DNA from: Spirulina sp. SIO3F2
GTDB lineage: Bacteria; Cyanobacteriota; Cyanobacteriia; Cyanobacteriales; Spirulinaceae
Length of the DNA: 38,987 nucleotides
Direction: 5' to 3'
NCBI GenBank assembly: GCA_010672165.1
Contig: JAAHHN010000037.1
Span: 1 to 38,987 of the forward strand
Shown here in pieces: positions 23,438 through 32,234 of this stretch. The notes beneath the pieces were generated by a model that saw nothing but the letters and a program-made list of their open reading frames with translations, searched no databases and was not told the DNA's origin. Position 1 is the stretch's first letter, and every line of letters begins with the position of its first letter. Made by a program: the position numbers and the translations under genes.

Positions 23438-25147
23438 AGACCAAGGCAATAGCAGTGGATCATTGAGCTTTTGATGGCTATGGGCGCAGATCTGCTCGAG
23501 GTATTGTATGGCACGGCGACGCTGACGAGCGTCACAGTGGAACTGTCCAGGATGCTCGGGATTGGGCACAAAGAGAGGCTGAGAGCGTAAAGCTTGATAT
23601 TCAACCGTGGCTTGGGACTCTGGTGATATCCAGGGATCAGCGGTATCAGGAGTCCAGCCTGGGGGGGTATAGCCTGCTAGGAATTGGGCGATGCGATCGC
23701 GGCAATCTTTTGTATGCAGACCTTGGCGACGGAGATTCTGGCAAACTTCACTCAAGGTAGTCGTCTCTGTATTGATCGCTTGAAGCAGTTCTCGCAGCAG
23801 AAAATAATCATCATATTGATGCTGGTGGCGCTCTAGACTGACTGGAAAGGAAGGCAACAGGGCTAAGCCATCTGCCAAACGAGCGGTAACTGCCACCAGA
23901 CGAGCTTGGGGAAATTTAGTCTGGAGCCAACTTGTTAATAAGGGCGCAAGACCTTGCCAAGCTTGGGGTTGCCACAATAATTGGCGAACTTGGCGCGAGG
24001 TTTGCCCCTGGCGACTGAGCAGCTTGTTAATTGAATGGTTCAATGTTGCTGTAACCCCAGGCAGCAGCGTTTGAGCAAGTTGCCGTTGGTGTACCTGCCA
24101 AGAATGCATCCCCAATTGGGCAGCTACGGTTGGACGATGGTACAGAATCAGGAGAACCTGCCGGGCGAGAGTCAGGACGGTGGAGCCCATGGCATGGTTG
24201 GTGAGGGATAAGGTGGCACGATCGCGCTGCGGGAAATCCGGTGCGCCGACCTTTGGAAACTGCCAGTCAAATGTGGTCAAAAAATCCTGATGGGGTAACC
24301 ATTGGGGATAGAGCAATTGATAAAACACATCTTCCTGAAGCCCTGAAACACCATAGTTGTAGCCCTCAACATGGCTCTTGTGGGGGTGAAACTGGGCATC
24401 GGCGAGCGACTCAGTCCAGGAAGCGACCTCAGTGATAGCTGTATTGATATAGAGTGAGAGCGTGGTGCGGTCTTGGGAGCGTACTACAATTTCAGCAGAT
24501 GCTCGGTTTTGGGCTTGATAGGCTAGGGCGATCGCCAGAGGACTATCCACACAAAGCACTTGGTCAGGTGTTTCAACCAAACGAGTACTTAGAATCGCTT
24601 CCCGTAGATTAAAGCGATAGGTTGCCCCCCAAGTCGCTGGACAGGCAATCACGACCCCTGCCAACTGTTGCAGTGCATCTCGAAATGTTGCACCTGAGAG
24701 ATTCTGACCACAAACTGGTTGATCGGGGGTCGGGATAATCCTCTGCAATACAGCTTGCACGGTTTGTTTAAGGTCTTGCAACAACAGGGATTGACCCCCG
24801 GCGCTCCCCCCCGGTAATCCCAAGGCGGGATACCATTGGTGTTGCCGACGGCGAAAAAAAGGGACAGCACGACGCAAATGGGGATAGAGATCAACCCAAT
24901 TGAGCATCGTGGTTTGGGAGGGGGTGTGAACGGAGGCTACAAAATCCAGATTCATAACCGATAGTGATGAATCTGGATTCGCCCGTAGATGCACCGGATA
25001 AGTATCATGGCGTTGACTGCCGTGTAACCAAATCAGCGGATGCACTGAACCTTGGGGATATTGTGCTAAGGATGCCTGGAGTCCGGCTCCGCTCCAGTCC
25101 AGACCGAGATACCATTGGGGCGGCTGATTGCGCATCATCTTTCCCAA
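23432..25147 (-). CDS. Degenerate Hsp70/actin-fold protein
   Basis: A 571-residue protein not named in any family I recall. Its first 215 residues follow the Hsp70/actin plan: a phosphate-1-like strand-turn YLGLDWSGAGLQASL (13-27) and a segment VVIACPATWGATYRFNLREA leading to LAIALAY (165-210) that mirrors the Hsp70 VPAxF...AALAYG block. The phosphate-2 motif (DxGGGT) is replaced by EIVVRSQDRTTLSLYI and the C-terminal GG adenosine motif by RLVAVTARLADGLALLP, so nucleotide hydrolysis is probably lost or altered. The last 150 residues are unassigned, with Trp/Pro-rich stretches. It is the second gene of a two-gene unit, 6 bp after the 766-aa gene, with which it should act. Confidence 0.7.
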   Translation of the reverse strand: MGKMMRNQPPQWYLGLDWSGAGLQASLAQYPQGSVHPLIWLHGSQRHDTYPVHLRANPDSSLSVMNLDFVASVHTPSQTTMLNWVDLYPHLRRAVPFFRRRQHQWYPALGLPGGSAGGQSLLLQDLKQTVQAVLQRIIPTPDQPVCGQNLSGATFRDALQQLAGVVIACPATWGATYRFNLREAILSTRLVETPDQVLCVDSPLAIALAYQAQNRASAEIVVRSQDRTTLSLYINTAITEVASWTESLADAQFHPHKSHVEGYNYGVSGLQEDVFYQLLYPQWLPHQDFLTTFDWQFPKVGAPDFPQRDRATLSLTNHAMGSTVLTLARQVLLILYHRPTVAAQLGMHSWQVHQRQLAQTLLPGVTATLNHSINKLLSRQGQTSRQVRQLLWQPQAWQGLAPLLTSWLQTKFPQARLVAVTARLADGLALLPSFPVSLERHQHQYDDYFLLRELLQAINTETTTLSEVCQNLRRQGLHTKDCRDRIAQFLAGYTPPGWTPDTADPWISPESQATVEYQALRSQPLFVPNPEHPGQFHCDARQRRRAIQYLEQICAHSHQKLNDPLLLPWSL

Positions 25148-25153
25148 GTTAGG

Positions 25154-27454
25154 TTATCCATTTTGGCCAGAGGCAATACTAACGGAAGGGCGCTGTTCCC
25201 CCCACAAGTCCGCCTGCGCATCGTCTGTGGTCAAAGATTCTGCTGAATTATGCTTCCAGTCTAAATCACTTAATGAAGAGAGCACGGCATGAGCGGGAAG
25301 CTCAATGGTGGGGTCAGTGGCTGCTGCACTCGACGGACTTGGGGTCGTTTCAATCGCTATCGTTGCAGGAGGGGGAATTGAGACAGCATCGGTTTGGGTG
25401 GGGTGTTCAGATGGCTCTGGGACTGGGGGCACTGCGTTAGTCCGAGCGGGTTCAGGTGCAGGAATCTGAGATGAGGATGGCGCAACAACGGTTGTCGCCT
25501 CAGGCTCAGGTATCACCACAGATTGAGGCGTGGAGTCGGGCATTGATGGTACTGCTGAAGCAGGTTCAGGCGTGACAACAGGGTTTGGGGCGGCTGTCAT
25601 CGCTTCTGTGTCCACATGGGCAGAAGCAGCAGATAGCGAGGTGGTCTCTGACGCTCTGTCTGTATCAGGCTGAGTCGATGAATTTGATGACGATGTCTCC
25701 TGAGATGATGACGGTGACGTTACTGGCTCTGATACAGCCTCGGTCGTTGATGGTATCGGGATAGGGGATGCTGGGACAGGGTTAGGAGGGGCAGATGCTG
25801 TCGGTTCGGATTCGGTGTGTTCGAGTTCAGCTTGAGCAGGTGCTTCGGCCTCAAAACTAGCTAAATCAGCGGAGAGCTGATCCATTTTCTGGGCATCTAA
25901 CACAGCATCCAACTGGCCGGATGGTTGAGCTGCAAACTCAGCAGTGGTTAATAGGGTTTCGCCCGGCGAGATTTTGCCCTCATCCGCTTCAGAGTCTGTT
26001 GCAGAGGTCTCTGCATCAGTCGTGGTTTCTGCCATGCGAGCTGACACTTGCTCTAAGAGATCATCCAAGGAGGCGATCGTCTCTTCTAAGGTTGGGCCAG
26101 GGGACTCAGTCGCCTCATCAGGGTCTAGAGCACCTGCGAGGTCTTCGGTTGTGAGGGTCTCAGCTTCAGGGTCAATGGCCGGATCGCCAAAGAGCACTGT
26201 GCCTGCAACAGGTGCGGTAACAGGGGGAAGGGAGGAATTCTCTGCTCGCTCCGGTTCTGTTACCGTTGCTGGATCACTCAAGTTGGCAAACAGCTCTTGC
26301 TGGACTTCACGAGGCAAGTCGGCGGCAGGCTCAAGTTCTGGCAACTCCAACGGCACATCTTGAGCTGTGGGAGGTTGCTTTGGGTCGGGTTGAGGTAGAT
26401 CTACTGTCAGTACGCGGGATAGATCTGGTGCTGATAAAGGTTCATCTTGGCCTGGATCATAGTTAAAAAGATATTCATCCCACGCTTCCCAAGCTTGATC
26501 ACTCGAAACCGTATGTTGCTGTGACGGAGCGGAGACTTGCGGGTTTAAGTCGAGCTGGAGAACTTGCTCCACGGGTTCCACGAACTCGCCTGTAATCAAG
26601 GGTTCTAATGCGGGTAAGGGTTCGCCTTGATCCAGTTGAAGCAAGGGCATCTCATGAACAGGAGATGATTGCCAAGGGAGTGCTGAGTCTACAGCACGGG
26701 GGGACATCGCTGCTGGAGACTGATGGGGTAAGGCTTCAGCCCTATCTCCAGGTGTTAATAAAGTCTGATTTTGTAACTCATGGATTTGGCCAAGTTTGTG
26801 GCGGAGCGATTGGTGATAACTTTGAACATCTTGCTCAAGGCTATTGAAAACTTGATGGAAAGTTTGATCTAAGCTCAAGAACAATTGGTCAGCTTGCTGC
26901 TCGAGCGATCGCAACTTTTCAAGCCAGTCCAGTTGTTGCAAAGCGGGAGGAGCATTGTTTGGCGCTGGTGTGCCTGAGAGCGTTTGGCTAAATTGTCCTT
27001 GTAACCGATCAAACACCGTTGCCAACTCTTGTTTAAGTGCCTCACTACAGCGATGCATTACAGTTTGCAACAATTCATGGGACATCTGGCGCTGCTGGGT
27101 TTCAAGATGATGGATTTCCCGACGGAGGGTTTCTCGTTGCTGCCGAACCGTTTCTAACTCCAGTTGCATGGGCTGCAACCAAGCTTGGCGCTGTAAATTC
27201 ATTTGGGCCATCACAGCCCGTGCGATCGCCTCGGCTGTCTGCTGCTCTGGTGGGTTTAAGGGCAATGCTTCTAAATCAGGAACCTCCACTTGGCGCACCA
27301 AGTTGCTCAAACACCAGCGAACCTTTTCAAGCACAGCCTGGTATTGCGCTGGCTCAATCAACATATCTGGGTTCGCTTCGTCAGTTGCCCATAGAAGCTG
27401 ATCTACCTCTGCAATGAGTTCTTGAATATCAGTTTGTGAAACGGTCACCGTCAA
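25154..27454 (-). CDS. Large coiled-coil protein with long disordered acidic tail
   Basis: The 766-residue product has an ordered N-terminal third: residues 1-60 helical (SQTDIQELIAEVDQLLWATD), 70-230 predicted coiled coil (LELETVRQQRETLRREIHHL and on through SLEQDVQSYHQSLRHKLGQI). From about 240 the sequence is acidic and rich in Pro, Ser, Thr, Glu and Ala with little hydrophobic patterning, typical of a disordered tail. No catalytic motif, signal peptide or membrane segment. The unusual composition causes long open frames on the opposite strand, which are artefacts. It is the first gene of the unit with the Hsp70-like protein and is divergent from the CRP-family gene. I propose a scaffold or client-binding partner, as inference. 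Confidence 0.7.
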   Translation of the reverse strand: MTVTVSQTDIQELIAEVDQLLWATDEANPDMLIEPAQYQAVLEKVRWCLSNLVRQVEVPDLEALPLNPPEQQTAEAIARAVMAQMNLQRQAWLQPMQLELETVRQQRETLRREIHHLETQQRQMSHELLQTVMHRCSEALKQELATVFDRLQGQFSQTLSGTPAPNNAPPALQQLDWLEKLRSLEQQADQLFLSLDQTFHQVFNSLEQDVQSYHQSLRHKLGQIHELQNQTLLTPGDRAEALPHQSPAAMSPRAVDSALPWQSSPVHEMPLLQLDQGEPLPALEPLITGEFVEPVEQVLQLDLNPQVSAPSQQHTVSSDQAWEAWDEYLFNYDPGQDEPLSAPDLSRVLTVDLPQPDPKQPPTAQDVPLELPELEPAADLPREVQQELFANLSDPATVTEPERAENSSLPPVTAPVAGTVLFGDPAIDPEAETLTTEDLAGALDPDEATESPGPTLEETIASLDDLLEQVSARMAETTTDAETSATDSEADEGKISPGETLLTTAEFAAQPSGQLDAVLDAQKMDQLSADLASFEAEAPAQAELEHTESEPTASAPPNPVPASPIPIPSTTEAVSEPVTSPSSSQETSSSNSSTQPDTDRASETTSLSAASAHVDTEAMTAAPNPVVTPEPASAVPSMPDSTPQSVVIPEPEATTVVAPSSSQIPAPEPARTNAVPPVPEPSEHPTQTDAVSIPPPATIAIETTPSPSSAAATDPTIELPAHAVLSSLSDLDWKHNSAESLTTDDAQADLWGEQRPSVSIASGQNG

Positions 27455-27647
27455 CCTCTAGATGCCAGATCGTCATTAGCAATTGTGCTTCTATGCTACA
27501 CCTACTGGTATGGCAATCTTCAGAATTAGCAGGCAAGCCCTACCATTCAGAGCTAAAATTAGCCCAGGCAGTTAGTGTGATATTACAGACTACTAATGCT
27601 TGCCTCCCAGCCACGCCCCCATTTTCTGACTTGTGTCCCGCTCCCTC

Positions 27648-28352
27648 ATGGAAGATCGCTTTAATCCTGTTGATGACCCAGATATTCATTTGCTGGTGGA
27701 AACGGTTCCCTTTTTTAAAGGGTTACCAGAAGAGATTTTAGGCAAAGTGACTTGTCATGTGGTGACGCGAACCCATCCGTCGAATCAAGTGATTCTGCTC
27801 GAAAATGATTGGGGGGGATCGGTTTATTTTATTGTGGATGGCTGGGTGAAAATCCGTACCTACAATCTGGACGGGAAGGAAGTCACGCTCAATATCATTG
27901 GCAAGGGTGAGGTTTTTGGCGAAATGGCGGCGCTTGATGAAGTTCCCCGCTCCACAGACGTGATCACGCTGACCAAAACCAAAATTAGCAGTATCCCTGC
28001 CCAAGATTTTGTGGACTTGATTAATAATGAGCCGCTGGCAGGAGTGCGCTTGGCCCAATTGATGGGTACGCGTCTGCGCCAGGTCAACCGTCGCTTGCGC
28101 TTGCGGGAAGCAGATAGTATGTCGCGGGTTGCGGATACAATCCTCTTTTTGGCTGAAGGTCAGGGGAAGCGAAGTGAAGGGGGAATTGAAATCCCTAACC
28201 TACCCCATCGAGAACTAAGTAGCCTGAGTGGCTTAGCGCGGGAGACTGTCACACGAGTGCTCACCAAGCTAGAGAAGAAAAACCTAATTCGGCGAGAGCA
28301 AGATGTGTTGTTGATCCCGAATCCCCAGGCACTGGAACGCACGATTAATTAA
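27648..28352 (+). CDS. CRP/FNR-family regulator, cAMP-receptor type (SyCRP1-like)
   Basis: A 234-residue transcription factor (ATG 27648; an in-frame GTG at 27633 would add five residues). The cyclic-nucleotide domain covers residues 15-135. The phosphate-binding cassette reads FGEMAALDEVPRSTDV: Gly91-Glu92 and Arg101-Ser102 correspond to the residues of E. coli CRP that contact the cAMP ribose and phosphate, so cAMP binding is likely. The C-terminal winged helix has recognition helix LARETVTRVL with Arg198, Glu199 and Arg203 in the positions CRP uses to read TGTGA. NtcA differs clearly in the cassette. The gene is divergent from the 766-aa gene. It resembles SyCRP1 of Synechocystis, which controls motility genes. 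Confidence 0.9.
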   Translation: MEDRFNPVDDPDIHLLVETVPFFKGLPEEILGKVTCHVVTRTHPSNQVILLENDWGGSVYFIVDGWVKIRTYNLDGKEVTLNIIGKGEVFGEMAALDEVPRSTDVITLTKTKISSIPAQDFVDLINNEPLAGVRLAQLMGTRLRQVNRRLRLREADSMSRVADTILFLAEGQGKRSEGGIEIPNLPHRELSSLSGLARETVTRVLTKLEKKNLIRREQDVLLIPNPQALERTIN

Positions 28353-28610
28353 TCATATCAACCCTTGAATCGCTGAGCCTATTTTCTTGTGGGTGATAGC
28401 TAAACGCTATGCAGCGCAAAAAAAACGTAGTGCGGATGTTTTGCCCACCATTGACAATGATTTTTGGGAGTGTGTTGTTCCCTTGTATCATGGCTCTGAC
28501 GCTTACCGATTACAGCCAACCTTAGAGCGATAGAGGCAGAGCCTCTCAAACTACATTATCTGGCAGAGCCAGGTAACGAGCAAAGGGGTCGGGAGAGCAT
28601 TGTTGAGTAA
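28353..28610. other. 258-bp region after the CRP gene, with a possible tiny ORF and repeats
   Basis: A frame of 46 codons runs from GTG 28393 to TAG 28533 (MIAKRYAAQKKRSADVLPTI at its start, ending in LQPTLER); TTG 28387 is another possible start. It has no clear ribosome binding site and may be a gene remnant. Behind it lie two GGCAGAGCC mini-hairpins (28532-28572). Nothing else is seen. Confidence 0.35.
28532..28572. repeat. Pair of GGCAGAGCC mini-palindromes
   Basis: AGAGGC-AGA-GCCTCT (28532-28546) and CTGGC-AGA-GCCAG (28560-28572) are two short palindromes with the same core, 13 bp apart. Repeats of the form nnGGCAGAGCCnn occur in many cyanobacterial genomes. A related GCAGAGCC inverted pair is at 32169-32198. 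Confidence 0.6.
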
Positions 28611-29348
28611 TCACAGTGAGTTTTGTTGCTGCCGATAATTGTGCAACTCTTGCTGCCACTGCTCCACCGCTGCATCCAGGCCAGCTTGATGCTCACAATG
28701 CACCTGACCTGGCTTAAGACGCTGCCATTGGACAAAGTCTCGGCTGGCGGGGGGACGTTTAAGGGGGCAATGGGGCTGAGCAGGCTCCCGCAGGCTCCAA
28801 AGGGCTGATCCCAACGTTCGGATCAGATCCAACACCGTTTTTAACGATCGCTCTTGGTTGCCAGGTTGGCCAGTTTCGATCACAATATCTGGCTCAACCC
28901 AAATACCATGTACTCCCAAGTGGAGTCGCGCCATCCAGAGAGCACGAGGTAAATGAGACGCTGAGGTGATTAAACGGACATGGTGGGCTTGCCACGATCG
29001 CAGAATCGGGGTGCTGTGATAGAAGTTACCCCAGGTGTTTTGAGCACAGCGATCGCTATAGACCTGGTCTAAAGGAGTTTGAACTCGCTCAAAAATCAAC
29101 GAAATACAGGGTAAATCAGACCCACCAGAAATCAAAATCGGCACATCGGGTAATGCTTTCGCCACTTCCGCCACATGCATCTCCCGTTTGATGCTGCCTC
29201 CCAGTACCAAAATGGCATCAGTGGGTTGTTGGGCATGGCGGTAGAGCTGGCTGGAGAGGGCGATCGCTATTACTAGAATCAAACTCAAAATCCCTCTCAA
29301 AACCCACGTTAAAGATCGTCGCCGACGCCAACTTACCTGCTCTTTCAT
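28611..29348 (-). CDS. YdcF/DUF218-family protein
   Basis: A membrane-anchored protein of the DUF218 (YdcF, SanA) family. I start at ATG 29348 (MKEQVSWRRRRSLTW), giving 245 residues; the frame extends upstream to 29393 but that part lacks protein character. An N-terminal helix LRGILSLILVIAIALSS anchors it. The fold signatures are DAILVLGGS, VPILISGGSD, a conserved NTWGNF and RLITSASHLPRALWMARLHL. The family has been linked to envelope integrity and to S-adenosylmethionine binding (YdcF), but its reaction is not established. The last 60 residues are unusual, with CPLKRPPASRDFVQWQRLKP, and may be lineage-specific. Confidence 0.87.
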   Translation of the reverse strand: MKEQVSWRRRRSLTWVLRGILSLILVIAIALSSQLYRHAQQPTDAILVLGGSIKREMHVAEVAKALPDVPILISGGSDLPCISLIFERVQTPLDQVYSDRCAQNTWGNFYHSTPILRSWQAHHVRLITSASHLPRALWMARLHLGVHGIWVEPDIVIETGQPGNQERSLKTVLDLIRTLGSALWSLREPAQPHCPLKRPPASRDFVQWQRLKPGQVHCEHQAGLDAAVEQWQQELHNYRQQQNSL

Positions 29349-29401
29349 TAGTGAATGCCTCAATTCCAACGAACAGAAAAAATGAGCAACCAAGCGAACA
29401 A

Positions 29402-29743
29402 CTAGAACTGTTCAAAGAAACAGATTAATTCTGGTTCTCTCTCTGGATGAGTTAGACATTGCATCCGTTCACTAATCTCCAGAAATGGGTTTCCATACAG
29501 CCAAATATTTTGCAGATTAGTGAGTTCAGATAACAGAGTACTATCTTGGATTGCATTGCGATCAATATGGAGTTCTTGCAAGTTACTCAAAGTAGAAAGA
29601 GGATCAGCACTTTGAACTGAATTGGAGTGCACCCACAGTTTTTGCAGATTTGTGAGACTGATGAGCGGAACTAGATCTTGAATTTCATTATCCTCAACCC
29701 AAAGTCTGTTTAGCCTGATTCCTCTACAAACTGAAGTATGGCT
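29402..29743 (-). pseudogene. Leucine-rich-repeat gene remnant, 5' end missing
   Basis: The minus-strand frame reads LRR units: LNRLWVEDNEIQD, LTNLQKLWVHSNSVQ, LSNLQELHIDRNAIQD, LTNLQNIWLYGNPF, then a capping tail ending in CFFEQF. It is open all the way back to the stop codon of plsC and has no ATG or TTG upstream of its only early GTG (29632), which lies in the middle of a repeat. So the 5' part of an LRR gene has been lost and the remainder now abuts plsC in the same frame. LRR proteins of this type bind other proteins. Expression from GTG 29632 would give 76 residues; readthrough of plsC would fuse it. Confidence 0.65.
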
Positions 29744-30373
29744 TTAACGTCCTAACGCGTGGAGGGTATTAATGCGATCAGCACAATCTTGAGTCACTTG
29801 CTCCAAAACCTGGCGTTGCGTGCTCGCAGGTGGTGCAACAGGCTCGCCAATCCGTACCGTGATTGGTGTACTTTGTGGCAACCTCCCTTGCTCAATTTTT
29901 TCTGTTCCCCATAGACTCACAGGTAATAACGGTGCCTGAAGCTTAGCCGCCAATAGCGCCGCCCCCCGCTTCGGACGATGAACACGGGCATCGGCGGTGC
30001 GCGTTCCTTCTAAAAAAATACCGATCGCCCACCCCTGCTGACCCATATTGAGAGCCGCTTTAATCGCACCGCGATCGGCCCGCTGGCGCTCCACGGCATA
30101 AGCCCCATAGAGCCGAATTGCGCTGGCAAATACCGGAATTTTAAAGAGTTCTGCCTTGGCCATAAACGCCACAGGACGCTGAAGACAATTAGATAATAAC
30201 GGCGGATCAAAATTGCTGGCGTGGTTACTCACAACCACCAGCGGGCCCGTACGGGGCACATTTTCTATTCCCACAATTTGTCCCTGAAAATAGCCCCGAA
30301 ACAGCGGCGCAACCACTGACCACTTGAGGAGATGATAGAGCGCCAGGCTCAGGGGCGGTTCACGATCGGGCAT
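29744..30373 (-). CDS. plsC: 1-acyl-sn-glycerol-3-phosphate acyltransferase
   Basis: PlsC acylates lysophosphatidic acid to phosphatidic acid in membrane-lipid synthesis. The 209-residue protein has motif I NHASNFD (His51, Asp56), motif II region AKAELFKIPVF, motif III FLEGTR (Glu122-Arg125) and motif IV LPVSLWG. It is short and has no long N-terminal helix, like many cyanobacterial PlsC-type proteins; cyanobacteria carry several paralogues, so the exact acyl substrate is open. It starts ATG 30373. The cyclase gene lies upstream, 31 bp away in the same orientation, so transcription may be shared. An LRR remnant follows in frame directly after its stop. Confidence 0.92.
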   Translation of the reverse strand: MPDREPPLSLALYHLLKWSVVAPLFRGYFQGQIVGIENVPRTGPLVVVSNHASNFDPPLLSNCLQRPVAFMAKAELFKIPVFASAIRLYGAYAVERQRADRGAIKAALNMGQQGWAIGIFLEGTRTADARVHRPKRGAALLAAKLQAPLLPVSLWGTEKIEQGRLPQSTPITVRIGEPVAPPASTQRQVLEQVTQDCADRINTLHALGR

Positions 30374-30404
30374 GGGCAGGGGGCTTCAAGATGACACGCT
30401 CATT

Positions 30405-32048
30405 TCATTGTACGAGGGGAGTGGTCGCTTGCCGACGTCGCGTTTGATAGACATCAAGGGGGCGATCGAAACCTTTGAAGGACTGTTGACCAAGCCAATC
30501 AAATGCCTTGGGCACAGTAATTTGGTTATACGTAGCCGCAGAGATGATGCATTCACTAGCCGGACAAATTGCTTCCAGCCGAGCTGCTAGGTTAACTGGC
30601 TCACCCAGCACCGTATAGTCTACCCGCTGGGCACTGCCCACATCCCCCACCACAGCCCGGCCACTACTAATCGCCACCCGAATCGCCAGGGGTTCGGCAA
30701 AGGTATTGGCAGCATTGAGTTGGTCAAGATGCTTAAGCATATCTAAAGCTGCACGAACTGCGCGATCGGCATGATCGGGTTGGGGTTCTGGTGCCCCAAA
30801 GAACGCCATAATGCAATCACCAATAAATTTGTCCAATGTCCCCCCTAAGGCAAAGACAAATTGGAGCATTTCTTCGAAAAAGCGATCGAGCAATTGGGCA
30901 ATCTGTTTGGGGGTCATCCGTTCGGACATAGAGCTAAACCCGACTAAGTCCGCAAAGATCACACTGATCTCAGCCTCACGGGGTTGAATGCGACCCCCTT
31001 CTAACTCACCTGCTGTAATAAGCTGCTGAACAACGGCTGGGGAATGGTAGCGTTCAAGCTGCTGACGAATCCGTTCTTGGCCTTGAAGTTTCCGGCGCAG
31101 CAGCCAGCGTTGCACACTATAGGCTACAAGATTGGCGATCGTCGAAAAAAAGCTCAGGTCTTCTTCATCTTCCGGGTCTTCGGAGGCCTTGAGGCGCAAA
31201 CTTGCATCCCCATACAAAACACCCACCACTTGATTCGTATCCCATAGGGGCACCGCCAACGCCCCCCGAATCCCTTTAACTAAAATACTTTGTTCCCCTT
31301 CAAAGCGCTCATCTGCTTGGGCATCTAAGGTTTTGAGGGCAATCTTCTCTCGGAAAACCCGTTGGCAAATACTCTGACTAATCCAACTATGGCTGTGGGT
31401 CTGCTTAACATTCGTTGCCTGACGAGCTGCCGCATCAATTAAGCTCAGATTGCCATCGCCATCGACATCAACCAACAATGCCAACCGTTGAATATCAGGA
31501 ATCTCCTTAAACAAAATCAACTGAACTTTCTGAAAAATATCTTCAATCGATTCAGCAGAACTCAGACTCTTAGAAATTTCAACGAGGTATTGGAGACGGG
31601 CGATCGCTCGTTGTTGGGTTTTACTGGTTTCCTCTTGACCTGCCTGTAGCCATTGTTTTTGAAGCTCCTCAACACTACGTGAAATCGTGTTGCTACGGTT
31701 GGCGATTTGGGTGCGCTTATCATTATCACTTTTGATCACTGAATCAACGTCGATCAAATACACCAACAAAAAAGCATTACCAATTTGAATCGCATCACTA
31801 TGGTGTAGCTGATATACCCCCTTAATCTCCACCTGATTCACTACAGTGCCATTGGTACTGCCCATATCTTCAATGCACCACTCTCCCTGGGCATTTTGAT
31901 AGATTCGACTATGGTTACGAGAAACTTCTGAAAAGGGTAAACAGAGATCACATTCTGGCAGACGACCGATAATTAGCTCTTGGGAGGAGACTGTAATGAG
32001 CTGTTCCGCCCTGTCGTCGATATGAAGATGAAGTTTGAGTTCAGCCAT
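30405..32048 (-). CDS. FHA-GAF-class III adenylate cyclase
   Basis: The 547-residue protein (ATG 32048; a TTG at 32084 would add 12) has an FHA domain (20-95: IIGRLPECD, SRNHSR, GSTNGT), a coiled stretch, a GAF domain (about 155-300) and a class III cyclase domain (about 350-540). The cyclase keeps both metal Asp (FADLVGFS, Asp367; FIGDCIMAFFG, Asp411), the adenine-specifying Lys407 and Asp477 (DYTVLGEPVN), and the transition-state Asn486/Arg490. These predict ATP rather than GTP as substrate and an active enzyme. FHA implies control by a phosphothreonine partner. It would supply cAMP to the CRP-type regulator 4 kb away, which is inference. Confidence 0.92.
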   Translation of the reverse strand: MAELKLHLHIDDRAEQLITVSSQELIIGRLPECDLCLPFSEVSRNHSRIYQNAQGEWCIEDMGSTNGTVVNQVEIKGVYQLHHSDAIQIGNAFLLVYLIDVDSVIKSDNDKRTQIANRSNTISRSVEELQKQWLQAGQEETSKTQQRAIARLQYLVEISKSLSSAESIEDIFQKVQLILFKEIPDIQRLALLVDVDGDGNLSLIDAAARQATNVKQTHSHSWISQSICQRVFREKIALKTLDAQADERFEGEQSILVKGIRGALAVPLWDTNQVVGVLYGDASLRLKASEDPEDEEDLSFFSTIANLVAYSVQRWLLRRKLQGQERIRQQLERYHSPAVVQQLITAGELEGGRIQPREAEISVIFADLVGFSSMSERMTPKQIAQLLDRFFEEMLQFVFALGGTLDKFIGDCIMAFFGAPEPQPDHADRAVRAALDMLKHLDQLNAANTFAEPLAIRVAISSGRAVVGDVGSAQRVDYTVLGEPVNLAARLEAICPASECIISAATYNQITVPKAFDWLGQQSFKGFDRPLDVYQTRRRQATTPLVQ

Positions 32049-32168
32049 TTGGGAGAGCGCTACAGTCAGCCAAGCGTCAGCCAACGAGAAATGTTGATAC
32101 TTAATCCTACTTTACTCAGACTGTGACCTTAGATTCGGAACATTTCTAGGGCACGGCCTTAGCGCAGC

Positions 32169-32198
32169 GCAGAGCCCTTATCGAACAAGCGGCTCTGC
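32169..32198. repeat. GCAGAGCC inverted pair
   Basis: GCAGAGCC (32169-32176) and GGCTCTGC (32191-32198) are perfect 8-bp inverted repeats with a 14-nt loop. The core is that of the mini-palindromes at 28532-28572. It lies between the divergent cyclase and 106-aa genes. No T-run follows, so a terminator is unlikely. Confidence 0.5.
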
Positions 32199-32234
32199 AC
32201 CTAATCCCAACGTCATGACAGGAACTATGCTCTG

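Noticed and set aside
25921-26363. Long open frames on the plus strand opposite the 766-aa gene
   Set aside because: They are a by-product of its Pro/Ser/Glu-rich codons; no start signals and no family-like sequence.
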